Shown here in pieces: positions 46,359 to 60,430 of a stretch of 64,000 nucleotides of DNA (its first letter is position 1; each line of letters starts with the position of its first letter). The translations under genes were made by a program, and so were the position numbers. The notes under the pieces are model-generated. The model was not told the origin of the DNA, did no database searches, and saw only the letters and a list, made by a program, of their open reading frames with translations. Source of the stretch: Paragonimus westermani (taxonomy: Eukaryota > Platyhelminthes > Trematoda > Plagiorchiida > Troglotrematidae). The stretch spans positions 57,444 to 121,443 of the forward strand of contig QNGE01001224.1 of assembly GCA_008508345.1 (NCBI GenBank), given 5' to 3'.

Positions 46359-47879
46359 CTGAAGAAAATCACCAGTAATAAAATACCGTTCCACTGTTGA
46401 GCAGTCACTTCAACTTCCTCTTTAAATGAGCAAATTATTTCAGCTAGTAGCACAGGATTTGAAGGGCACACAAAAGTTGTGTGAGTGCAACAGCTGAAGG
46501 ATAAAATTTCGGGAAGTTTCATTCAACTTCCCTAAACGTACGCAACCATTCACCCCAACATACGCAAGCACATCACGCATACATGCAGCGATTGATGCAC
46601 GCACTCATTTTGGACCAATCACCTAGGCCTTTGGGGATTAAAGTAAGAGGCAGGTGTGCGACCGCACGTGATCGGTGCCTGTGTCTACATACAGAATCGA
46701 ATGGTTGCTTGTTGTTGTAAGCTTCATATTTTACTCCTTTCAAAATGCGCAATTCGAATTCATATGAAAGCTGTGTAAAACGGGTACAAAAATGTGGATA
46801 TTAGGTGGAAAGTTGTGACAAAATACTTCTGTAGCTCACGTATTTTACGTAAAATTAAGTTATTCGTCGGCATTTTATAAAGCTTAATAAATAAACTCAC
46901 GCAAACATTTGACCTTTTTGACAAAAACTGACCCATGATAACCATAAAGCACATAGATGCAAAGTACACACGTGTGATCTGAATCTAAACACGGTTTACA
47001 TCATCACAATTGTCTGCTCTGTTCAACATTACCCACTTTGAAATTGATGTAATATCCACAGATAAACGTCGTTCCGAAGGTTCAGATACAACTGCGCTAA
47101 GTTCTGTGTTTACAGGGACGCAGAAATCTTGCTGCGCTTAAAATATTCTCTTTGCAACCTCTCGTGGCTCACAAAACAAACGTACAAAAATCACGTTGGA
47201 ATAGGTACAACCGAGTAAGTGTAATACACACCACCAATTTGCACACATATACGCATGTTTATCCTAAACGGCAGGAACTCAATTTGTATGCTGCGGAGTA
47301 GTTTCAGTTATTAAGTGAAATAATGGAGCGAACAAGACGTTGCTATATTGAGCAACTAGCTTGAAATTGTCACAAGTAAAAATGGGCCTGATAGGTCTTC
47401 TACGTCATACATTTTTTCTTGAAAGAAATAGTTTGAACATTATACAAATCACTGAGTAGGAAGAAACACCGGCCCACGTAATCATGCCATATTCGACATC
47501 ACGTGATATCGCGTTTGTACTGTTATTAATATTACCTTTTACATTGGCAAAGGCACTAAGTTTTTTGTCGCTTTTTCAACTATAGTTCGATAATTTGTTA
47601 TACAGCCTAGCCAAAATATCGGATTAACGATAACTGTCTTACAGAATCCAGATAGTTGTTTTGTGTATTTACTGCATACAACATTTCACTGTATGTGTGG
47701 CAGTTGAAACAAAATTTATCACGACAAATGCTATACCAATGAACGACTGAGTAAAAGTTTCGCCAGAGCGCACACGTCCACTTCATGCCAGTGTTTCCCT
47801 TGTCAGATTAGAGTAAAATCTGATCGTCTGTGGATAAATTTATAGAATTATAGTTTGATTGCATTTCACGAACTTTTAT
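46359..47879. other. Intron or upstream region, nothing recognised
   Basis: Short ORFs without splice support. Confidence 0.45.
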
Positions 47880-48189
47880 GGTTGACATTGCTAGAAGGAT
47901 GTATAATTTGCAGTTCGTCAAGTTGTGTCAGTGAATCTGACGAGAAGCAAAGTGAAGCTTTGATCGAAGGAAAGTTTTCCAGCCATTTTTTCACTGAGCA
48001 TTCGGTGGAGAGTTGATTTTCAACCAAACGCTTGTCTGGAAAATTTTCTTTCTTGAGTATCGGCCGTCTCCGTGTTCCCAAACGATGTTTACTGAAGTGG
48101 GTGAAAAATATCCAGTCAAAAATACTTGACATAACTATGCTGTAGTTAGGTGAATGTATACTAGGCATCTGGCTAACTATGTCTTGCTG
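47880..48189 (-). CDS. Candidate upstream exon, unknown protein
   Basis: A strong acceptor (CCTGTTTCTTCAG) begins CAG CAA GAC ATA GTT and a frame of about 100 codons with GTRRRPILKKENFPDKRLVE and SVKKWLENFPSIKASLCFSS. The sequence looks like a folded, charged protein, not random translation. The donor is unclear: AAT|GTCAAC, AAAA|GTTCGT or TTC|GTGAAA near 47880 are all weak. Entry phase 0. It may precede the exon at 46358 in the main gene. Confidence 0.48.
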
Positions 48190-48499
48190 CTGAAGAAACA
48201 GGTTATGTTTGTGTACAGTGCGCTATTGTAGTTGGTTATGTGTAGTTTTACTAGTTTAATAAGCATACCATTTTGCAAAGCTCACTAACTAACTCAAATT
48301 CACACAGCCCACTTAATGGTTTGAATCTTCCATTCTCATAGAGAGTAAAACTCACCCATAAATGATCGCAGCTCCCGCATTCCCACAGACCTTGCGTTTA
48401 GAACCTTCCGGAAAGGAGCGTTGGACTCGGTTTTTGCTTTTGTAAGAGCTAGCCAGTAATCCAAATATCGTTAAACAAGTTAATGATCTCTGTGGTTTT

Positions 48500-48840
48500 T
48501 TACTTACAGAGACGTCATGGTCGAGGAGTCAACAATTAAAGTTAACAGGACAATTAATGTCTTTTCTCGAGGCGCTGGGGCAAACCAATCACCACTCACA
48601 TGGGAGTGTGGCTGGGTGTTCATATATGATGATTCAATCGTGCCTAATATGACGTCAGTGGCTCATTGGTCAACAAGGTTGCCTAATGAAAGGCCGGCCG
48701 GAGTTCTAGTTCCGGTAGTGGCAGAGATATGCACTACTGAGGAGTTTTATTGAGGGCGAAACTGGAGTCTATTGCCTCTTCTCCGAAGGCGGTGACCGAA
48801 AAGTCTATGCGAATGCAACTGCTGTGATCGGTTGTGTTTG
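48500..48840 (+). repeat. tRNA-derived SINE copy C, best-preserved box A
   Basis: Box A reads TGGCTCATTGG at 48659-48669, matching the pol III consensus TRGYNNANNNG. Box B (GAGTTCTAGTTCC, from 48701) is diverged but correctly spaced about 40 bases on. Head block GTTAACAGGACAATTAATGT and 3' block GACCGAAAAGTCTATGCGAA are shared with copies A and B. Confidence 0.75.
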
Positions 48841-51800
48841 CTGTTCAGTTTACATAAAAACCAGCATTCTCCACTTTTAGTCAGTTTCTTTTTTCAAAGA
48901 CTGAAGCTGTGCAGATTTTCTAGTACAAACCTAGGTAGACTTGGGGTTGCAAACTGAGCATATCCAGTCCACAGCATAGATGTTTAAGTATATAACCGCC
49001 GGCAGCTTCGAAACCAAAATGTGAACAAGACGTCAGTTCTAATCTCAAACGTTTTACAAACAAAACGTTTGTCCGTCAACTCCGCAGGTCACTAATGTGT
49101 CTTAAAGAAAACTAAACAGCCATGCACTGAGCTTCATTTTGAAACGGTTGCAAGTTCACACACGAGCAAAAGCCCAATAGGTGTAGACTGCCCACGGCAA
49201 AACATACGTTTCAACACCGACTATAGACATTTGAACTGCATCTAAACTTCTAGATCACAGGTAGTCGACTGAGCAAACAAGGTGCAGCGGGACTAACAAT
49301 TGATCGAGCAAATTTACTCAAGGTCGTGATCACCAAATAGCAATCGCCTGAGTTTCTTTTTAAATGCAGCACTTTTGGAAAAGCTCATCTAAGAAACCAG
49401 TTACGCAGATAGATTTTCGTCTTCACAACAACCGTGGACAGTAGAAATTCAAGATCACGAACTTAACCCACGCTCTTTCAATACACCAAGAGACCGATAG
49501 ATTCTCGTGCAGTGAATAGAAGACACTTCGTTTGATAGTGTTTATATTTGCCGGTTTGAAATTTGGAAAACAAAATACCTAGAGGACGGATTAGAAAAAC
49601 TCTTGACAGATTACCGATTAAACGAATACTTTCATTTGACACCATATAATTATATATAAACGTGAACTACTTTTTCATGACAGTCAACATGAGGCTCTGC
49701 TGCAGCGATTACTTCTGAGATGTCTGTGTCGGTAAAATCAAACGAATTGTAAGTCTTCTGGGTTCTCGTGAATACTTTCACTTACGAATTACAAGTGACC
49801 GCTGCTCCCCGTCCGGCCACCAAGTGACTAGCTAAGGTTGAACTGGAGAGTCCATTAGTCTAAAGAACAACGACACGAAGATCAAATCGAATCTGTCTGA
49901 TAGCAAGGCAATGTTTTTACCAAGGCGTATAAGTAACTCACTTCTGTTGATGTGAGTTATAAATCATTTTTAGTTTATGGACTATCCACCTGGAGGTGAA
50001 ACTATGTTTATTGCTCCATAATGTGTCTATCAAAACGTTTCTCAAATTTTTAATTACACTGTCGCAATCACTTCTAAACAACGTCAGTATTCTACACATA
50101 CAGGCATGTGTACCTCGAAACATCAATTAAACATTAAGGTACGCATAAATTTATCAAGACTGCTTAGAGTTGACTGTACTGGGTTGATTTTGATGTTTTA
50201 AATGTTGTACAGGCGAATAATGGCACCCACCGTTGATACATCAAATATCTACAGAGCGCAGTCTGAATAAACTGTACACAGCATACACCAAACATGAGAT
50301 ATAAAGTTGAGGATCTACAGAGCGACTGGATAAAGTAAAATATTTACCACTAGAACTTCTGAGAAGAGAAAAATAGCAAAATGTTACTGTAATGAATTAG
50401 GTCAAAAATTTGGTAAAGTTTTCACAGTCTTTTCGTGTTAATTTTAAGGCAGTGATGAATAAATAAAGCTGAAAGAAACATTCTTGCGATTTACGCAAGA
50501 AAGCGTTAGTTAAAACAAAAAGTCTCTCTCTGAAGTTGGTATTCGATTGATAAGTTAAAAGCAATCCATCAAAGAATTAAAAAATACCGTAGTGCTCAAG
50601 TAATTGATAAAAACTCGAGAAAGGTCATTTTTATCTCCAATAACGGGCTTGAATAAAGATTGTGTTAATCAGATTAGGTGTTTTCTGAGCCCTGTGTGAT
50701 AGTCACATGGGCATGTATTTCGCAGAAAAAACTTATATACTGAATTCGAAATCTTTGGTAGTAAGGATCCACAGTTACTGCATAAAGTAGGCACGATAAG
50801 TCACTGTCAAAATTTATGTGGAGATACTTTCGCCCTGGTTGCAACCTGGATTTGTTTAAACCATCCATGCATACTTAATTAATTGCCTTTCATTTGAACA
50901 ATCATTGTAGCTTTTTTCTCGCGCTGAATTCTCCTGATAGTTCACTCAATAAGAAACAGCATACTTTTCAGATAACGTAAGACTTATTTTATTTACACAG
51001 GCTATTTCACTTCTGAATAGTGTGGATTCCTAGAAAATTTAGGGAAAACTGCCCGGCACCAAACCTGAAGGAAAAGATGCCTGCCCATCCCAAAGGGGCA
51101 ACTGTCCAATCTCCGACTTGCTTCCGCGTAACGAATTGTGCTTGAAATACGAGGAATCGGGTTGGTAGACTAACAGTGAGTCCTCAATCAGAAAAGATTA
51201 TGTTTGAAATCAGAATACCAATAACCAACCTTAGTATGAAATATCGGGAGGATATAACTCGCAACTTGAACGCTGTCTAATACTTTTGAGTCATTTACAT
51301 GACCCGTAGATTTCACTCGAGATTATGTCGGCCGTTCGCAACGGGATGAATATTAAGGACTGTACGATGATATCCGATGTGCTGTCGCTGGAAGTAAAAC
51401 AGTATTCCTTTAGAACAAATATTGACGCCCCCCTTCATTGCTTATCTGTCAACAACCACACCACCGTACTTACCTACCACATCAGCCATCTTATTGACAG
51501 ACGAGATCACACTCATTACTTGTCCATTGTCTGAAATAACTGATCTTTTTTCGGAATTACGGTCATTATGTACTAGGTAGAAAGTAGATGTGAAATTCGC
51601 GAGGAATTACGTGCCTCAGGACCTTTTCTTGCTGACTGTGTGCCCACGTTGACTTAATAAGAGAAAACCTCTTTGTCTACAATACCGTGATGTAAGTGTT
51701 ATTTTCTTTTGAAATGTACCAAATACTTTCAAGAGTCATCATCCATTCTTATCTACACTGATCTTGTATTGACCTCTTAATACTTGTACTTGCTGTAATG

Positions 51801-54800
51801 CTGCACTGTTAGTGGTTTAGAGAAGTATGGTGATAGCAAGCGAAAACTGACATAATTACTATTATGTACAATCGAAATAAATCGCTTCAATATTTGCGAC
51901 ACAACACTGCTGGACGCAACACGATTGGCTGACTGGAACTTTCAGCCGACCTTTTTGGACTTGGTTTGGTTATCTCTTTGGCTGTGGTCTGGCAGACGAG
52001 CGATAATTGCGCTTGTTATCAAATTCCTTGCCTCTTTTCCCAAGGCTGTCGAGTGATATTCCCGTTCATTCGGGTAATTACCTAACTATGAACCCTCCGC
52101 ATTTTGCTGCACAACAGAAAAACGTGTATACGTGCCGGTTTTCATGGAGAATAAACAAAATTCTTCCAAGTGGAAGACTGTTTTAAGCGGTCAGTTAACC
52201 TTCATTTCAATCTGTCACATTATAACATTTCCTAATGACATGGAGTGTCATTTCACACACGTCGGGTTTCGGCGACTGGTTCAAATCTACTTGTTGAATT
52301 ATATATACCGCCGACTGATCGTTCAGCATTTACATGAATAAAGAAGATGATTCCAGATTTAGAAGTATTCCCAAATGATACGTTTGTATACATATATTAA
52401 GACCATGTACACCAGTTGTCCTATTTGTTTTGTGCAACACTGAGTAGAATCGGAGATGCTTACAGTTTCCATTTCTCTGAACTTTAGGTGACTTCAAGAG
52501 TCCTGGTTCATGTTGTATGAAAATAATTTAGGGTCATTTAGTGAAGCTTTGGAATGCAACAAATATCATTGGTTTGCCTCGTTGACTAACTTGTTATTTT
52601 TGAGGTAAAAATACAATTGAATAACTTGGGAAAATCAAAATAACAGCAGCAAAACGGAAGTTGAATCCAATTCAACGAACTTTAATCAAAATTGAGTCGA
52701 AAGTTTGTGCTGCAACTCACACATTCACACATATATGTCAGCGGAGTTGATACTGAATTGACTTGAGGTAAATAGCTCGAAACGTGCCAGCACTTAGATT
52801 GCACCAACTTACATACGATCTTTCCAGTAAATCTTTACACTGCGATACATGCCAATAACCCAAACGTTATGCTAAGTCAATCTGGTTATGCCAACATTCG
52901 GTAACTGCCAATAGGTAAATCAAACTACATAGTCATGGGTTATTGACACAGTCACTTTTGAGCCTATCTCGTCCATTCAAACAATGATCCCTCCTGCGCA
53001 TTGGTTTCCGCTCCCACGCCGTTAATGCAGATGGACACTGTTCATCTCGGATCGCCAGTTCGCACTGGCCAAGAACACCGGAACTCGAAATAGTGCCTGT
53101 TACTTGTATTGATGTGCACCGTCAAACCGAGGCCACACGACAGTCTTCGTCTTCGTTTAGAGTCATAGACTAGAGATTGTTCAGAAAGGGAGTCGAATCT
53201 GTTATCTTTTGTTCTACCAGTCCACACTCTTGTCGGCTCAACCAGCAATTCCCTCAACGCCTATTGTGATGGAAGAAATTGTATGTAGTTGAACCATAGC
53301 TAACCTTCACTCCATTATTTCGGATGGATACAGTCCACCCCAGGTTGTCAGCTTGTGCGGCTTACAGTGGTTCAGACTGTCTCTATCTGATGAGTACAAT
53401 CAAAGATGAAACCGGTCGTGCAATGTCGGTTTGAGGATCAGCATTATAAAATATTGCATTCTCTGTGTGTTTGAACTATGCACCCTACTCTCTGTATGGC
53501 TTACGAACCAAATGACTCGTCACTTCAACTTAACCCTTTGGCCTCAGGGTGGCAAACATAGCTTTGGAACACCTCACTTCAATGAACTAATGCAGAACCT
53601 CAAACGCAAAACATTTGAGAATGTTCTCACCAAAATTTTCCTTGCTATAGTTAAGCGTAAATTCGTGAACTGCCCAACGTCTACTTAAGTAAACAAATCA
53701 GACACAACGTTAACCGAACGGCTGTCCTAAGGTATGAATAAGGAGTAGTGCTTATAATGTGCATATGTACTGTGCATATATTGTTCACCAACGTTATCTG
53801 CTCTCAACCAATGGGGCTAGTTTCGCTTCTTCCGTACATTTCTGTGAGCATACTCGGGAAAGATAAATTAACCGTAATGCTCGAAAAATCTATAATTGAT
53901 AAGCGCTATGTGAGCAATGTATTTTAGGTCATCCACTTGGAAATTCTGAGTAGCCGTTGATTCTATCGGTTTTTGACATAGCTCCGAAGAGGAACAACTT
54001 CAACAGAGTCTTCTATACAATCACCTTTTTACTTCAGCATAATAGGGATGAATACTGTTGGAAAAACTGTGTAGGCAACCGGGCCAAAGGCAGATTTATT
54101 TCCGGTGATTAAGAAATTTGTAACCATTTAATTTTCCCTCAAGGAAGGACAGATGACCAGAACCAACAGAATACATCTGATGTACTGGATCAATCCGGTA
54201 TTAATGTTCACTTACCCCGACTTAATTGAAGCATTGCAAACCCAATGAACCCTCCGTATTCGGTTACATGAGGAAGTGACGAGAGTCAAGCTATTTCTTA
54301 CATTTTTTCATGTCAAGCTTAATTTGCTAGAAGTTGCAACTAACACAGGTATCCAATCCTAACTGGGTTTTCGTTCAGCAACTCTTACAATAACACAGTT
54401 AAGGGACATACTTTCACGTTTTTTTGCCTCACGCTCAATAGGTTGATATTAACACTGAACAAGTAGGTTATAATATACATAAGTCTTCTTTAGGAATGTA
54501 AGTTCTAGACCTACAAAGAAATCAACCTAAATTACTGAGATTCTGAATGCTGATTATTGTAAGGATCGCTAGGATCTGTCTGTACAGTGCTGGTTTTTGC
54601 TGCTGGAATATGTTTTTGAGAAAAATCAATGTTTTCGTGGTAAGAAATATAGCGGAGCATAGCCGTATAGCAAACCAAAGATACGTATTGCAACTTCATT
54701 GTGCACTCACTTCTAGTGCAATAGGTAAGAATCAGTAAACAGCACTAGGTTAGAACAACTTACCAGGAATAATTATTGCAAGATGCATGGTATGTTGTCT

Positions 54801-54870
54801 TTGGAAGTATGAATAGACTTGCCACCTGACCAATTCCGAATATACGGTACAATTGCTATTTACAACTCAC
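48841..54870. other. Non-coding or intronic DNA, nothing firm
   Basis: A minus-strand frame at 50674-50868 (KYLHINFDSDLSCLLYA) has an AAATCCAG acceptor and a weak GTATAT donor and is not called. Around 51050-51200 and 53040-53280 the sequence is GC-richer with longer readable frames and may be old repeat DNA, but I cannot name a family. Confidence 0.35.
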
Positions 54871-55035
54871 CTGTGATTGCGATTGTTGACACACTGTCGT
54901 GCTTTCCAGTATCACCCCATAGCCGCAAGTTAGTATCTCTAGATAAGGAATTGCCTGACAAACTTGCTGACTTAGCTCTTTTGCGGTCGACGTTGCAGCC
55001 CTTCAGTTTGCCACTAATGTTGTTTGCTGTACCGT
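54871..55035 (-). CDS. Candidate exon, Ser/Lys-rich
   Basis: A near-perfect donor (ATCACAG|GTGAGT) and a GGTGCAATTCAG acceptor enclose 165 bp, phase 1 in and out. It encodes GTANNISGKLKGCNVDRKRA and SLSGNSLSRDTNLRLWGDTG, similar in style to the main gene's disordered exons. It does not directly join the exon at 48189 (entry phase 0; phase 1 entry there meets a stop), so an intermediate exon or a different gene is needed. Confidence 0.4.
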
Positions 55036-56576
55036 CTGAATTGCACCGGAAGAATTTCAATAAACTTTCGCATCATGTTTGCATTTGCTGTTTACATCAA
55101 CGTGAGCGTAAACAAAACAAATCCACTTGTTTTCCGTTCACTTGTTTCATGATGTCAAAACAATTTTGAGATTGGTATCAACTACAAATATTCCTTGCGA
55201 AATAGTTTGGCTTTCTTTCAAGTTAATCAAAATACCGGTAATTCAAGCGACCTGAGGTGCACTTTGGAGACCGCCTTAAATTCCTCCATCGAAAACCAAA
55301 ATCTGTCATATGCTTGCTTTAAAATATTTGAATAGGGAGATAACTAGCCGTCATAACTGACCCCAGATATTTCAGACCTTTTATTGGTTTCAAAGAAATC
55401 ATTTAGTTTGAATGTCACCTTGAAAGTGAGTCTCTACCTCAAGTGAAATCCTTCATATCCTGATAAACCCGGTGTTGAGATTCGCACTGACTATATGTTT
55501 GACACTAAACTGAGGTTCTTTCAGAAAATTCCTATCCAAAAGTTTGGCGGACAAATGAAGCAAACGTCATCCAGTGTCAAAATTTCAACCGTGAATATGT
55601 CAGAATGTGAAATGTTAAACAACTGTGTCGGTTGAGCTAGATATCTCAAACAAGACGTTTGTGAGAAATAACAGCAATTCATACTCAGATTCTACCTGTT
55701 TGCTTGTACACAACTCAGATATATGCCATTTTAATAGGCAAACCCTTCCTTATTTGCCTCTCAGTAAGCTAAGGTGGGTAGGTTAGTGGGATACAAAAAC
55801 TCAACAAGTCTAAAAAATGAGACAAGCAGCATTCCCCATAACCAAGCATTACTGGATAAGAATTATTGTTAAGTGCAGTTTGACTTGTGTCATAGGGTCT
55901 CGCTAAAGCGAAACGTCCTAACTGTGATTTTTTAAGTCAAACAGGATCATTTCTAGTAACGCGATCATTGCGGAAACCATTACGGGCTGATTGTGCGTTC
56001 GAGGTTTGTGACCTCTGTGATTAGCTCAGCCTTCGCTAAAGGTTTGACAAAATTAGAAGTGAACTACCGCGCCTAAACATCTTTCAGGTTCTACTCGATT
56101 GTTAACCATAGAAACTTTGGCTGGAATAAACTTGTTCTGACGGTGAATAGTTCAAACCACACTATTTGCCAAACTGCCATTCTTGATGTGATGTGGTTAC
56201 GAAGTGTACCATTCTGCGAAGATGTTCTCAAAGACCTACAAGAATTTTCAAGCACACTACTGAAATTTTGTTTGCGCACATATGGGTTGAAATTTAGTCG
56301 GCCACCGTGTTAGCACAATTATTCGATCGTCTTGAGAGGGAAGAACTTTTTCACTTAACTTCAAGTTAGAGTATCAATTCTGATATAACGTTCAATGACT
56401 GACCGTCGAAGCCCTGAATAAATCACAAGTTGTGTTTTGAATGGTTGTCCTATTTATTATCTAAGTAGGTGGCGTCACGACTTGGTCACTTTTCAAAACT
56501 GGGAGCTTGAAATTTTAGCTTTTGTTGATCTAATGGCTAAACAACTATTTGTAGATGCTGGTTTACCTTTTTACAG
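55036..56576. other. Non-coding, nothing recognised
   Basis: Short ORFs only, no repeat seen elsewhere in the window. Confidence 0.45.
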
Positions 56577-56695
56577 TTTAGTTATACCCAGGGACGTCAG
56601 TCATCACCGGATGTTGCCTGTTCGTATATTCTCTTTCCAATCAAGAACAGAGATAAGCTGCTACAGGCAGCAATATCAAGAGCAGCGGATGATTG
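56577..56695 (+). CDS. Candidate plus-strand exon, unknown protein
   Basis: A strong acceptor (GGTTTACCTTTTTACAG) opens TTT AGT TAT ACC CAG. The frame encodes FSYTQGRQSSPDVACSYILF and NRDKLLQAAISRAADD to a GATTG|GTATTC donor. Entry phase 0, exit phase 2. A longer ORF in another frame (56437-56907) overlaps and seems less protein-like. No family recognised. Confidence 0.25.
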
Positions 56696-57356
56696 GTATT
56701 CATGTTTCAGATCCAAGCCATCGGAAACCGCCTGAGTTAACAGTTCACGTGAGCACGAGAAAGCCCGAATATACGACTCATTTTCGAAAGTACTGTCATA
56801 ATGGTTTACTTGACTGTGGTCATATCATTTCTAGCGCAACGTGCTACCAAGTATTTAGGTGGGCTAAACTGTTGCAAATCTCGCTGAACTATCGTCATGG
56901 TAATTAATGATGGCTGTGACCTTGGTATCATATTCAAGTCTAACTTGACTCTGAAGCCTTACATTTATATATCGTTTAACATGTTGCATATTAATAAATT
57001 TGTTCACAAGCTAGACAAGCTTCATTTACCTTCGGATAATAATCTGTGGATTGGGTACACTGATTTCATTTATTGCCCTTGAAATCGATAAGAAATAAAG
57101 TAACAGGTGCGGCTTTACAATTAAATCAAGACCTGTTTTTTTTCTCGGTAGCACTCTGAACTTCACTCCCACTTCCATGGAACATGATGCAAGCTCGTAT
57201 TGCGTTTACTCGGCCTTTTATTTCAGTTCCTGCTGAGACGCATATCGTGTGTTATCCGACAACTTAAGATTGTTTTACCCCATTCCGTTAGAACGTTTTT
57301 TACAGTCAGTTGTTTGTTAGTGCACTATTTATACATCCTTCTCCTTGCTCCTGCAG

Positions 57357-57421
57357 ATTTGTTGTTACGTCAGTCTAAAATTCGTTTTGGCAGTGAAAAG
57401 GAACAACACGTTTTATTCTCT
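57357..57421 (+). CDS. Candidate plus-strand exon, unknown protein
   Basis: An excellent acceptor (CCTTCTCCTTGCTCCTGCAG) and a TTCTCT|GTAATG donor enclose 65 bp encoding LLLRQSKIRFGSEKEQHVLF. Entry phase 1, exit phase 0. The frame also stays open past the donor to TAA near 57466. Entry does not match the exit of the candidate at 56695. Confidence 0.25.
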
Positions 57422-59300
57422 GTAATGTTTCTTACTCTTATGAAGCATATTGACGATTTCTTTTAACAATATAGTTATTTTCAGCCAGGAAATCGCTGAT
57501 AACTTTCATAAATCTACATCACATTTTTCGTGAGACTACTAAAGTACCGCTATCGGTATCTACAATCCACCTGTTTATATTTAATAGCCTTGTTCATTTC
57601 AAACACTTCCTTGTTCGTAAAATTTACTGAAGTGGAGTGATTGTTAGAAATCTTATCAAACTGAGGAAAATGTGTATGGAAATCAATCTGCTGACGTTGT
57701 GCTTGTAGCGTTTGGTTCGTAATCTAAACTCATTTATAGACCTCTAGTTTGAATGACAATAAACAACCGAACGTGAAAAAAATGGAAATTGGAACGGGAA
57801 GGAAATGGTCCTCGTTTAGTCGGAATGCTATCTCTTTCAGGGCATCCATCACGTTTGCTGTAATGTTATCAAATGCCAAACAAGACAACCAGAGCTGTAT
57901 GTAGACAGAATAACTTGCCCCAAGTCACGTGACGGTGATAGCTGAAGCGATAGAAAACACTGCTCGGATAGCATAACAAAAGGCATTAATTTTTTGAAAC
58001 CGAACCTTCTACCCTATCCGTCGTGAACGCACCGCTGATAGATAGCTTACTATTTCAAGACGAAGTTAATAGTCACGTAACTAGTAGTATGTAACATGCA
58101 TCCACCATCTTTGTTCAAACAAGTGTGAAAATGCACATTTTTTAGTCGTATACTTGTTATCTGCAGGTTATAACTTTGTGACAGTTATTTTGGGTGGTTT
58201 TTAGTTAAGAAAACTTCAACTCTTTCAGATCCTCACGGCCGACAGTTTGGTGGTAAGTTACATAAAAAAATTGGTCGTCTTGATTTTAGAAGATTGTGGC
58301 TGACCACATTATACTCATAGAAGTCAGGAATTCCACAAGTAAAATCGACGAAGCGTGGGCTTTTGGACATATGACCTTTCGATTATTCACTATGCATCGT
58401 CATCCATTCGGTAAAAAGTACATCCTATTTCAACGCACTCTAAATGTTCCAGCGCGGCCACTGACATTTAGATGAACGTGTTGAAATCTACCTAAGATTT
58501 TACACCTAATTGTTTACTGCTAACCATACAGACCGTACCTTTCAGTGCACATCTAATTTCGCAGCCTCCACATATTAATCTCCTAAATGGCAATAGAAAT
58601 CCAAATCTTTGTTGCGAAAGCACACATCATGTCTTGCATCGAATTACATCCCACGATTTACTTAATGTCTTTCTATTTCTTCCGCAGACAACTTCACGGC
58701 CAGATGCGCCCAAATGTAACGGAATAACTTTACTATGTGTTACTAATATGGTGAGTTAGTGTACGGAACAGTTTAGAACTCCCTTCCACGAAGTTATGTT
58801 GCGTTGCTACACTAAAATCCTTATTTTTGTGGGGAGATACTTTCTCAATTGTACACTTTAAAGAGTTATTTGTGTACTCTTTCCAGCCTTATGATGTTAA
58901 CTGATGGGGTGATGAAACGAATATAATTTTTATGAACATTCTCAAAGCAGTTTTGATAACATCGATCAATCCTTCTTTTGAATTGCTGGCCACCAATTAT
59001 CTTTCAGAATTAAACCCTCAAAGCAAGCTGATAATGTTGATAGGTACTCAAGGATGCTCTTCCGAGAAAGTCAGCATTAGTCAGAATTCGCTGCAGTTTT
59101 CTTTTTAACATAAGTCTCCTTAGCTGACTGATTTCAGTTGGCAGCAATGGATCCGTGCTTGTTTATTGTGGAAGCTCTTCAGTATTAAATGTGCGCTTAT
59201 ACTTTGGCAAAATTGCAGAAGTACTTATGCATCTGATGTGTTATTATGGTCTAGTTGTTCAACCGATGATATGATTAACGTCCTGTTAATGACCTCACAG
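57422..59300. other. Non-coding, with a doubtful plus-strand exon at 59138
   Basis: GACTGATTTCAG at 59126-59137 is a fair acceptor; three frames after it are open for 15 to 90 codons (one reads LAAMDPCLFIVEALQ), so the coding frame cannot be chosen. Confidence 0.35.
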
Positions 59301-59527
59301 TTGATAACTCTCAAACAATTGGGGACCACAGTTCTGAACTTCCTTTCAGAACAGACCGGTTTGAAAGCTCATTTGTTTGCAAAAGCTGCGGTCACGTGGA
59401 AATGCTGTTTAGTCCAATAATACTGACAATTCCGACTGACTTAAACTTTTTTTCAGTCAGGAATAAAAGTCCAGGAGAAAATGTTTATCAAATGCATAAC
59501 CGATTGAGCGGTTCAAATATTTCATAG
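59301..59527 (+). CDS. Candidate exon resembling a ubiquitin-protease zinc-knuckle region
   Basis: After a GACCTCACAG acceptor the plus strand is open for 75 codons to TAG at 59525-59527. It reads DHSSELPFRTDRFESSFV then CKSCGHVEMLFSPIILTIP. F-x-S-x3-C-x2-C followed by an F-x-P-I-x-L-x-I-P type strand resembles the fingers part of USP-family deubiquitinases (L-x-S-x-x-x-C-x2-C, then a FLDLSLPIP-like strand). The second Cys pair and catalytic boxes are not visible nearby. Entry phase 1. Resemblance is from memory of the family pattern only. Confidence 0.25.
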
Positions 59528-60430
59528 AAGTTTTTAAAAAAATTCAGCGGGATGTTCGTATCTTATGTCAGCTTACTATAAAACATGTTTGAAACGCTAG
59601 CTGGGGAAAATGAGCATGAGCACACCGTTTTTGGAGTGGATTGCAGAGTGGAGTAAGGAAGTTAATTATGAATGATTGGCTGTAGATTCTATGCTATCCA
59701 CGTCTGTCTGAACCTAAGCAACTTTGATTGTGAAAACCGAAGTCGTTCGTTTACACCCTGATCATTATATGAAACTTCAATGTTGGATGTTATGCTGCTC
59801 AGTCAGACGGCAACGCTTCAGGATATATTCTCCATTTCGGTACTTTATTGCAACACAAGTGCTTGATTGATTCGACTTCACACAAGCCAATGCTGGAACA
59901 GTTATATTTTAAATCTCTGCATTTTTTTTATATATAATTGACGACGAATAGCGAAGCAAACTCTAAATGTCCAAATTTTCAATAGATCAAACAATATAAT
60001 TGATGTGGTTTTGTTTTACAATCCTTTATTGGCCGTTTTTCTCCCGCAGCCTGACTAGCTTTCATATTAGATTTCTTCGACATGCATGCATACAGTGTTA
60101 CAGTCTTTCTATAAGAAGTATTGCAATAAACAAATGCACGTATCCGTTAAACAAGCGATCTGTTTTCTGGTGTTTCAGACGCTTTCAAGTGCACGTTAAA
60201 AATAGTGCATCGTAAAACGGAAGTACAGTCTATCAAAAAATGCTTTTGAAAAAGAATGTCACTTGCCTCAACTGTTCAACAGAAAACAGAAGCCCAGTTC
60301 TATACAAGCACTTAAAAACGGATATATCCACGTACGTTAACCGATAAAACTCCACAACTTAGTTCGCTTATAGTTTTTCAGAACAATTTTCGTTGAAAAT
60401 AGTGTAGGCTGAGTAGTACAACACGGCTAC
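59528..60430. other. Non-coding, nothing recognised
   Basis: AT-rich with short poly-T and AT runs near 59925-59940. Confidence 0.45.

Noticed and set aside
48655..48715. tRNA gene from A/B boxes
   Set aside because: The boxes belong to the SINE; no acceptor stem or anticodon arm can be folded.
56437..56907. Plus-strand ORF of 156 codons
   Set aside because: Longest plus-strand ORF, but its start has no support and a different frame after a strong acceptor at 56577 looks more protein-like. No domain seen.
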